Positions 1-5,966 of a stretch of DNA of 5,966 nucleotides are shown here, piece by piece. Made by a program: the position numbers and the translations under genes. Below the pieces are notes generated by a model. It ran no database searches. It was not told the origin of the DNA and worked only from the letters and a program-made list of their open reading frames with translations. Source of the DNA: Planctomycetaceae bacterium (GTDB lineage: Bacteria > Planctomycetota > Planctomycetia > Pirellulales > Thermoguttaceae); contig JAIROD010000254.1 in NCBI GenBank assembly GCA_031257725.1, positions 1-5,966 of the forward strand, in the 5' to 3' direction. Each line of letters opens with the position of its first letter. Position 1 is the first letter of the stretch.

Positions 1-1
1 T

Positions 2-3000
2 GATAAACGCGGTCGAGTTTTTGCGTCAACGAATCCTGCCGGAGTTCCAAGTTATACGGTTTACGGAGTCCGAAAAACCATGCGGTTTTCCGCATGGGAC
101 GAAACCACACAACAGCCGACTTTACCAATTGATATAACAGAAACAAACGCTGCTGGTAAAATTTTAGAATCGTATCAACTTCCGCCGACAGCGGTTACTG
201 TTACCAATGGCAAACCAAGCGGTGTTTCTTCCGGTTCCGCCAAAGTTTCATGGGCACGTTACACATACAATTCAAGCGGTTCACCATTACATGTTGATCG
301 TTATCATGTAATTCCGGCAAGCGGTGTTGGAAGTGTCGGAACAAACTTTTACCGGACGACCGTAATTTACGATACGCAAGGACGACAAGCGGCGACTGTC
401 CAGTTTGCCCAAACCGGAAAATGGCAAGTCGATTATCAAATTTATGATTGGCGCAATCGAGTCGTTGAAATCAAACGCGGAGTGGCAATGAATCCGCCCG
501 TTCTTGGTGATTTATCAGGAGCAACATGGCTAAAAACTATATCGAAAATAATTTACAGCGGTGAACGTGTTGACAAAGAGTTATATTATTTCGACACAGG
601 AACAAATGATTATACCGGTGTAAAATACTATTATGACGAATGGAACCGCGTACGTTCAGCACCATCTTTTGCCATAATTAACGGTACGGAAACATTACTT
701 GCTCCTTTTACTGTCCAGGATTACGATTGGCGTGGAAATGTTGTTGATGTTGCACAATTTGAAGTGGAACCGAATTGGAATACAATTGCAACCAATTCCA
801 ATTTTGCTGCAACAGCAACAGGAAAATTTTCACATAATCGGAGTTCGTATGATATTCAAGGACGTGTTTGGAAAACCAATGTTTTCAACAATGTTTCCAA
901 TTCTTTTGACGAAACCATGTACAAATACAATTTTGCCGGACAACGAATTTCAACAACACATAATAATACATCTGTAGAAAGCAATTACGATTCGCTTGGT
1001 CGGAATATTGAATCAAAAATGAAAAGCGGAATGGTGGTTAAAATGATTCAACGCCAGGAATATGACATTACAGGAAATGTGATTGGTAAGGAAAGTTTAA
1101 CGCTCAATCCGAATGAAACCACAAGTATCAATGAAAATGGAACAAATTTTGTGCGAAGGACTGTTTATAATTGGTATGATAAGGCAGGGCGGCAAATGGT
1201 ATCGGCTGATTTTGGAAGCGGAGCGGTAATCTGGACAAATGCAGCAAAACCAGCAAGACCAAACATAATACCGGAAAATTCAAGTGAAGATTGTCTCGTA
1301 ACAAAATACGGCTTTTCTCCAACAACCGGACAAGTTGAAAATGCAACGGATACGAAAGGAATAATTACTCAAATATTTTATGATACATTAGATCGTGAAA
1401 CAAAAAAGGTTCTAAATTTCGTTGATAGTGGGACTGCTGCTGACGAAAATGTTGAAGTACAATATGTATTTGATGGTCTCAATAATACAGTAACTCAAAC
1501 GGTGATCAATCCAACTACAGATAATCAAGTAACAAAATATTTATACGAAGATTCGTATGACGCTTCTTTACAGACATCTGCGATTTATCCAGACTCGTCT
1601 GATACCAATTCCAACGGAACCGATCAAGTTAAAAATACATATCATCTTGACGGCAATATCAAAACACAAACTGACCAAAACGGAAATGTAAGAACATTCT
1701 CGTATGATGCTTATCGCCGTCGCATTGCCGATTCTGTAACAACAGTTGGAACAGGTGTTGACGGTGCTGTCAGAAAAATAGCACAAACTTATACAACGCA
1801 AGGAGCATTAGAAAAAGTTTCATCAATGGATTCAACAAATGCCGTTTTGAATGAAGTCAAATATGAATACGACGCTAATCTGAAACTGAAAAAATTACAA
1901 CAATCGTATTCCAACGCCGTTACAACATCAACGCCTTACCTTGAATATTCGTATGATTCGGCGAATGATAACCGATTGACTGGTGTTGTTTATCCAAGCG
2001 GAAAAGTAATCGGATATAGTTATGACTCGTTTGATAATATAACATCAATTAATGAAGGAACAACACCGTTAGTTTCGTATATTTATGATGGTTCCGGTTC
2101 ACCAATGCAAACGGTTTATAATCAGCCGAATATTTCGTTGACTTATGCAAATGGAGGACTTGATCGCTATGGTCGGATTATCAATCATTCATGGGTAAAC
2201 AATAATAGTGCGTTGGTACATATTGTTCATGGTTATGATTATGCGGGAAATCGTCTTTATCGTAATGATTTGATTCAATCAGCCAATTCCGAACTTTATA
2301 CTTATGATAATTTGGGACAAATTAAAACCTTAAGCCGCGGTATTTTGAATAATGACCAGACCGCTATTACAACAATCAATCACAGCGAGTCTTGGAATTT
2401 CGACAAAACCGGCAATTGGTTACAATATATCAACAACGGAACAATTGAAAACCGTACACACAATGCCGCGAATGAATTACTAGGAATCGCAACCCACGAT
2501 GCAAACGGTAATATGACTCTCATGCCCGGCTTGAAAGGAAAATACGACGCGTGGAATCGTTTAGTTGAAGTACGTGATACTTCGGATAATTTAATTGCAA
2601 CGTATGAATATAACGGTCTTAACCAACGAATCAAAAAGACAATTGGTTCAACAGTTACAAAATCGTTCTTCAACGAAAAGTGGCAAGAATTGGAATCACA
2701 AACAGGAGCTGAAATAACGAGTTATGTTTGGGGAGTAAGATATATTGATGATCTTGTTCTGCGTGAAAAAGATAATGAACGGTTATATTCTCTTGCCGAC
2801 CCGAACTGGAATGTTGTTTCATTAATAGACTCGACTGGTTCAGTTGTTGAGCAGTTAAAATATGATGCCTTCGGAAAAATTACTTGGCTTGACAACAATT
2901 TTAGCGCAAAAAATGGTTCAGATTATAATTGGAACCGAACATTTACAGGACAGGTGATTGATGTTGAAACGGAATTGATGTTGTATCGGAATCGGTATTA

Positions 3001-3733
3001 TCATACGGGATTAGGAAGGTTTATCAATCGTGATCCAATTGAATACGACTCTAATCGTGTTTCACTATACACATATACTTTCAATTATTCACTCGGTTTG
3101 ACAGATCCTTTTGGGTTAGAATCTATTGATGTTTTCGGAATTCCAATAGATTTATCTGGAAGTTATTCGTTTACTAGCAAAGATATTCCAACACCTATTG
3201 CAGGTCTATTTATTAATTGTTCTATTTCTGTCGCAGTATCTTATGGCACATGTTGCAAAAAATGTGAGGAGTTTAAACGATTATATGTAAGTGTAACAGG
3301 TTCTTGCGAGGGAAAATATGGAAAAGCTTTTAATATGCCTCCAGATAAAGGCAAAAGAAATGAAAAAGTCAAACTTCCTTGCTCGGATGAGGAAGTCAAA
3401 AGAAAAAAAGTTGAGACGAAACGTGATCCACGATTCAATTGCGGTGGTCACAGTGGTAGTGGGGGACCAGGCAGTGGTGGAGAAAGTTGTTCCAAACCAG
3501 GATGTAGTTTTATCGCATCATTGTTTGCTACAGGAAGGGTGGGTACTGGAATTGGTGCATATTTTAATGTCAGTAAAACACTATATGGAGAAGGTAGTTT
3601 CAGCGGGTTGTTCGAAGGGTGGGATATGAATGGAGGAGTGACCACTGGGGTATATGGATTTTCCATCTCTGTTGGTGTTGAATTTGGAGTAAACTGTACT
3701 TTTCTCTCAGCAACTGGTAATGAATGTCATTAA
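2..3733 (+). CDS. RHS/YD-repeat protein with cysteine-rich C-terminal domain (5' end missing)
   Basis: The frame is open to the left edge, with 26 codons before the first ATG at 80, and those codons read as ordinary RHS sequence (DKRGRVFASTNPAG). The real start is therefore outside the window and 80 is an internal methionine. Counting from that methionine, residues 1 to about 930 carry many YD-type repeats (YDTQGRQ, YDWRGNV, YDSLGRN, YDKAGRQ, YDYAGNR, YDNLGQI, YDAWNRL). The conserved end of the RHS shell follows (FTGQVIDVETELMLYRNRYY, GLGRFINRDP), finishing with DPFGL at 1009-1013. In the family, such repeats form a hollow beta-shell around a C-terminal effector, and the DPxG...DPxGL region is the self-cleavage site. 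The first motif here is DPIE rather than DPxG. A 204-residue tip (1014-1217) follows, with 11 cysteines. The stop is TAA, and a 235-base spacer separates it from the next gene. The RHS family call is firm. The toxin role and secretion route are inferred, because the N-terminus that would show an export signal is absent. Confidence 0.95.
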   Translation, partial: DKRGRVFASTNPAGVPSYTVYGVRKTMRFSAWDETTQQPTLPIDITETNAAGKILESYQLPPTAVTVTNGKPSGVSSGSAKVSWARYTYNSSGSPLHVDRYHVIPASGVGSVGTNFYRTTVIYDTQGRQAATVQFAQTGKWQVDYQIYDWRNRVVEIKRGVAMNPPVLGDLSGATWLKTISKIIYSGERVDKELYYFDTGTNDYTGVKYYYDEWNRVRSAPSFAIINGTETLLAPFTVQDYDWRGNVVDVAQFEVEPNWNTIATNSNFAATATGKFSHNRSSYDIQGRVWKTNVFNNVSNSFDETMYKYNFAGQRISTTHNNTSVESNYDSLGRNIESKMKSGMVVKMIQRQEYDITGNVIGKESLTLNPNETTSINENGTNFVRRTVYNWYDKAGRQMVSADFGSGAVIWTNAAKPARPNIIPENSSEDCLVTKYGFSPTTGQVENATDTKGIITQIFYDTLDRETKKVLNFVDSGTAADENVEVQYVFDGLNNTVTQTVINPTTDNQVTKYLYEDSYDASLQTSAIYPDSSDTNSNGTDQVKNTYHLDGNIKTQTDQNGNVRTFSYDAYRRRIADSVTTVGTGVDGAVRKIAQTYTTQGALEKVSSMDSTNAVLNEVKYEYDANLKLKKLQQSYSNAVTTSTPYLEYSYDSANDNRLTGVVYPSGKVIGYSYDSFDNITSINEGTTPLVSYIYDGSGSPMQTVYNQPNISLTYANGGLDRYGRIINHSWVNNNSALVHIVHGYDYAGNRLYRNDLIQSANSELYTYDNLGQIKTLSRGILNNDQTAITTINHSESWNFDKTGNWLQYINNGTIENRTHNAANELLGIATHDANGNMTLMPGLKGKYDAWNRLVEVRDTSDNLIATYEYNGLNQRIKKTIGSTVTKSFFNEKWQELESQTGAEITSYVWGVRYIDDLVLREKDNERLYSLADPNWNVVSLIDSTGSVVEQLKYDAFGKITWLDNNFSAKNGSDYNWNRTFTGQVIDVETELMLYRNRYYHTGLGRFINRDPIEYDSNRVSLYTYTFNYSLGLTDPFGLESIDVFGIPIDLSGSYSFTSKDIPTPIAGLFINCSISVAVSYGTCCKKCEEFKRLYVSVTGSCEGKYGKAFNMPPDKGKRNEKVKLPCSDEEVKRKKVETKRDPRFNCGGHSGSGGPGSGGESCSKPGCSFIASLFATGRVGTGIGAYFNVSKTLYGEGSFSGLFEGWDMNGGVTTGVYGFSISVGVEFGVNCTFLSATGNECH
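3119..3730 (+). other. Variable C-terminal tip of the RHS protein: cysteine-rich, unrecognised domain
   Basis: This is the coding region after the terminal DPFGL motif, 204 residues (1014-1217 counted from Met at 80). It starts with a short beta-like part, then a CCKKC cluster (1058-1062). A Lys/Arg-rich stretch follows (about 1089-1118, with KGKRNEK and VKRKKVETKR), then a Gly/Ser-rich linker (1121-1137). The last 75 residues are rich in Gly, Ser, aromatic and aliphatic residues in an alternating pattern that suggests beta-strands (for example FSISVGVEFGVNC). Cysteines are at 1047, 1058, 1059, 1062, 1076, 1101, 1121, 1137, 1142, 1206 and 1216; I see only one in the whole preceding core. This position in RHS proteins usually holds the toxic effector, but I see no known nuclease, ADP-ribosyltransferase or deaminase motif. 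A disulfide-bonded, metal-binding or membrane-active beta-domain would all fit. Function unknown. Confidence 0.7.
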
Positions 3734-3821
3734 GAACCGCCTCTAAAATTCTTTTTGGCCAAATTTTGTTATTAAAAAATAGGCTTATGAATTATTTTTG
3801 ATAAAATTTTGAATTTTAGAA

Positions 3822-3853
3822 GTACTTTATGACAATTATTTTTCATAAAATTA
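3822..3853 (+). repeat. Imperfect spacer repeat, left copy
   Basis: This 32-base segment in the spacer after the RHS gene resembles 5275-5303 in the same orientation. Both share GTACT, then ATGACAAT, then CATAAA and TTA. The left copy has two extra T after GTACT and one extra A near the end. About 26 bases match, with 3 single-base gaps. The copies lie on either side of the membrane-protein gene. The region is very AT-rich, so part of the similarity may be chance; the GTACT and ATGACAAT blocks are the more informative part. Confidence 0.4.
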
Positions 3854-3861
3854 TTGTTTTT
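3833..3861 (+). terminator. Possible weak intrinsic terminator after the RHS gene
   Basis: CAATTATTTT (3833-3842) can pair with AAAATTATTG (3847-3856) around a four-base loop (TCAT), giving a ten-pair stem with one T-T mismatch, and it is followed directly by TTTTT. The position, 100 bases after the RHS stop codon and before the next gene, is right for a terminator. The stem is almost all A-T pairs, so it would be weak, and it overlaps the left spacer repeat, which could have another role. If it works, the membrane-protein gene would need its own promoter. Confidence 0.3.
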
Positions 3862-3968
3862 GCAACGTAATATAAAAATATACAATGATTATGTTTTTTT
3901 AACTTAAATCACAGTTATTTTGTGTTTAAGGGTTTTATTATGTTTGTATAACAAGATTATTTTTTATT

Positions 3969-5165
3969 ATGAATAATACAATATCCCACAACTATCCTCA
4001 TACTCGTATTAATTACGAATATAATTTTAATGGTATTCGCATTAGCCGAACATGTTTGGTAAACAATGTATATTTGAGCTATGGGTATCTTATTATCTAT
4101 TTGCTTTTAATTATCAAAGTTATTTATGGTATTATTGAATCACCTGGAAGTACTAATATATCTTATTGGGAATTATCGTTTTTAAGGGTTGTTACGATTA
4201 TACTAGTTCCATTACTAATAAGTTGTATTTTTGTATGGGGAGCATGGATTCTTTTCAATAAACACGAATTATTGATCAATACATTCGAACTTCAATATAA
4301 ACTCATAGTAATTTTTCCTATAATTCAATACAAAATACCAATTAGAGAAGTTAGAGTCTTTCTGGTAAATCGAAACAATTCTGGTTTTGGAATATTTTTT
4401 AGTACAATAGAAAAATCAAGATATGTATTTCATTCTTTTCGTTATAATTGCTCTCGAAGTTATGAAAAAGAAATCTCAGAGCTGGCAACAATTGTTCAAT
4501 CCATTATGAATTTCTTAAAACAACAAAAAAAAAGAAACAACGCTTTTGTAAAACAAAAAACTAATTTACAGGCAGGGCGTTGGAAATGTTGTTTTGTCAA
4601 TGAATATCAACAATTTACGAGAAGGGGGAGTGTGCTACCACTTATATCCTATATTTCATGTATCATTGTCGGACTTTTTTTTATTGGTGTTACTACTACT
4701 TTTTCTGTCGCTGCATTTTGCTTTCCTTTACCAGATAAAAGTGTATCATCACTACTGACCATTGGGGCTATACGTATTTTTGTAGTAATACTCATTCCTC
4801 TATGTATTTATTTTTTAATTTCAATGATTATCATGATATTACATTTATTTACTCGTTTTAGTATTCTTATTTATCCAGACCGTATTGTATCCCAACGAAA
4901 TATTTTTGGATTGAATCTAACGAAAACATGGAATTGTACAGATATTAAAGAAATAAAGAAATCGCATACAAAAGAATACTCCGTTTGGGATTTTTTTCGA
5001 AACCCAGAGTCTACTATTGGGCAAATTAATCCTGCTCCATATTCAATTCAATTCTTTGACCACCAAAATAATTTACTTGGTGAAATTAAAGATTTACTTT
5101 TGGGTGAAGCTTCTGCGTTTATTGATACGATTGAAAAGGCGGTTGTACTTGTCCGAGAGATTTGA
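3969..5165 (+). CDS. Four-helix membrane protein with an internally duplicated 2TM + soluble module (candidate RHS partner or immunity protein)
   Basis: I do not recognise this 398-residue protein by family. It has four hydrophobic segments in two pairs, at about 36-56, 71-96, 222-250 and 266-292. Each pair is followed by a soluble region that looks like beta-strands ending in an amphipathic helix (about 98-185 and 296-395). The halves align: RVVTIILVPLLISCIF (73-88) with RIFVVILIPLCIYFLI (269-284), ELLINTFELQYK with SILIYPDRIVSQ, and IREVRVFL with TDIKEIKK, at a spacing near 200 residues. This points to a tandem duplication. The 2TM plus beta/alpha layout is reminiscent of bacterial PH-like (DUF304-type) membrane proteins, but that is only a shape comparison. 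There is no signal peptide or catalytic motif. ATG 3969 is the first ATG after an in-frame TAA at 3927, and there is no clear Shine-Dalgarno before it. The gene lies between the RHS tip and an RHS core remnant, the usual place for an immunity gene, but it is larger than most and separated by 235 bases. The immunity role is inferred. Confidence 0.85.
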   Translation: MNNTISHNYPHTRINYEYNFNGIRISRTCLVNNVYLSYGYLIIYLLLIIKVIYGIIESPGSTNISYWELSFLRVVTIILVPLLISCIFVWGAWILFNKHELLINTFELQYKLIVIFPIIQYKIPIREVRVFLVNRNNSGFGIFFSTIEKSRYVFHSFRYNCSRSYEKEISELATIVQSIMNFLKQQKKRNNAFVKQKTNLQAGRWKCCFVNEYQQFTRRGSVLPLISYISCIIVGLFFIGVTTTFSVAAFCFPLPDKSVSSLLTIGAIRIFVVILIPLCIYFLISMIIMILHLFTRFSILIYPDRIVSQRNIFGLNLTKTWNCTDIKEIKKSHTKEYSVWDFFRNPESTIGQINPAPYSIQFFDHQNNLLGEIKDLLLGEASAFIDTIEKAVVLVREI

Positions 5166-5274
5166 AATGGTTTAAAATTTATTATACGATAATTGGATTG
5201 GGGAATTTTTTGAGAACTCAACAAATTATTGTTTTAATAATATAAAAAATAAGAAAATTGTTTAAAAAACTAAT

Positions 5275-5303
5275 GTACTATGACAATAATGTCCCATAAA
5301 TTA
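5275..5303 (+). repeat. Imperfect spacer repeat, right copy
   Basis: This is the partner of 3822-3853, 29 bases long, starting GTACTATGACAATAATG and ending CATAAATTA. It ends 10 bases before the point where similarity to the RHS core begins (5313). Inside it, GACA-ATAA-TGTC (5282-5293) is a perfect short inverted repeat flanked by TAT and ATA, which is not conserved in the left copy. It could be the end of a mobile cassette, a transcription signal, or AT-rich coincidence. The rest of the 147-base spacer (5166-5312) holds no gene. Confidence 0.4.
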
Positions 5304-5315
5304 ACCTATAATTAG

Positions 5316-5966
5316 AAAACAGAAATATTCAATAATGTTTTTAGTGAAATAACGTACAAATATGATCTTGCCGGACAACGTATTTCAACTACAGATGATA
5401 ATACAACAGTCGATATTGTTTATGATACACTTGGTAGAAATCACGAAACAAAAACACTAGATGGGACGATTGTCAAAACAATTCAACGTCAAGAGTATAA
5501 TACTTCGGGCAATGTGATTGCGCAAGAATCATTGATATTGAATCCGAATGAAATAACAAGTATCAATGAAAATGGTACAAATTTTGTAAGGCTGACAATT
5601 TATAATTGGTACGATAAATCTGGACGACAAATTGTTTCGGCAGATTATGGTAGTGGTACAACAATCTGGGCAAACGCCGCAAAACCAACAAGACCAAACA
5701 CAACGCCGGAAAATTCAACCGCATATTGTCTTGTTACAAAATATAGTTATTCGCCGACAACCGGACAATTGGAATCAGTAACTGACTCAAAAGGAATTAT
5801 CACCCAACTATTTTATGACACATTAGGACGAGAGACAAAAAAAGTTGCGAATTTCATTGACAACGGAACGGCGGCGGACGAAAATATCGAAACTCAATAC
5901 ACATTTGACGGTCTCAATAATCAAGTTACATTAACAGCGGTCAATCCGACAACCGGAAATCAAATA
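5316..5966 (+). pseudogene. Start-less RHS/YD-repeat core fragment (displaced cassette), continuing past the right edge
   Basis: This frame reads KTEIFNNVFSEITYKYDLAG and stays open for 217 codons to the window end. From 5343 to 5966 it aligns without any gap to 908-1531 of the upstream RHS gene: 208 codons, with about 147 identical residues (roughly 70%) by hand count. Shared blocks include AGQRISTT, TIQRQEY versus MIQRQEY, TSINENGTNFVR and GTAADEN. Only 5316-5342 differs in length, lacking three codons relative to the upstream copy. The frame is closed upstream by TAG at 5313, where the upstream gene has a Trp codon (869-871), and recognisable similarity stops there. No in-frame ATG and no ribosome binding site are seen, so the piece is probably not translated by itself. 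GTG or TTG codons exist but lie inside conserved repeat sequence. It is best read as the remnant of another RHS gene or a silent cassette. Whether it leads to an alternative C-terminal tip lies beyond the window. Confidence 0.85.

Noticed and set aside
80..82. ATG as the start of the RHS gene
   Set aside because: The same frame is open to the window edge and encodes RHS-like residues before this codon, and no ribosome binding site precedes it, so it is internal.
3318..3629. A 103-codon open frame on the + strand inside the RHS tip
   Set aside because: It lies wholly within the RHS reading frame, has low-complexity Lys and Val runs, and its frame shows no independent features. It is treated as an overlap artefact.
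699..3666. Several 65-97 codon open frames in other frames, on both strands
   Set aside because: All lie inside the long RHS frame, have odd composition, and show no start signals or recognisable motifs.
3925..3952. Promoter for the membrane-protein gene (TTTAAG, 16 bases, TATAAC)
   Set aside because: The -10-like TATAAC is reasonable, but the -35 match is poor and the region is so AT-rich that such boxes are expected by chance.
5225..5241. Hairpin ATTATT/AATAAT after the membrane-protein gene as a terminator
   Set aside because: It is only six A-T pairs and no T-run follows on the + strand.
5289..5315. ATG at 5289 as a start for the downstream RHS fragment
   Set aside because: It is in frame but meets TAG at 5313 after eight codons, so it cannot lead into the fragment as the sequence stands.
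1..5966. CRISPR array, tRNA, rRNA or transposase
   Set aside because: No regularly spaced repeats, no cloverleaf-like segments noticed, and no transposase or integrase reading frame. The repetitive appearance comes from YD repeats in protein.

Overview
The window is about 6 kb of AT-rich bacterial DNA built around an RHS/YD-repeat protein locus, transcribed left to right throughout. The YD-repeat core has the style of large RHS proteins common in Planctomycetota, especially the segment around YVWGVRYIDDLVLRE, DPNWNVVSLIDSTG and then RNRYYHTGLGRFINRDP. A low-GC planctomycete or a relative is therefore my best guess. This is inferred from remembered family style, not from a search; another phylum that has acquired such genes is possible.

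Layout: (1) Positions 2-3733 hold the 3' part of an RHS gene whose true start lies left of the window. It consists of roughly 1,000 residues of YD-repeat shell, the terminal RHS motif ending DPFGL, and a 204-residue cysteine-rich C-terminal domain that I do not recognise. (2) Positions 3734-3968 are an AT-rich spacer with a possible weak terminator and one copy of an imperfect repeat. (3) Positions 3969-5165 encode a 398-residue four-helix membrane protein that looks like a tandem duplication of one module (two membrane helices plus a soluble beta/alpha domain). (4) Positions 5166-5312 are a second AT-rich spacer with the partner copy of the repeat. (5) From 5316 to the right edge there is a second, start-less stretch of RHS core, about 70% identical in protein to residues 277-484 of the upstream core and collinear with it without gaps.

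The arrangement of RHS core, variable C-terminal domain, small downstream gene and displaced RHS core fragment matches the general plan of polymorphic RHS loci, where C-terminal tips and their partner genes are exchanged and old core pieces stay downstream as silent cassettes. On that reading the cysteine-rich tip would be the effector and the duplicated membrane protein its candidate immunity or partner protein. Both functions are inference. No RNA gene, CRISPR array, integrase or transposase is visible.
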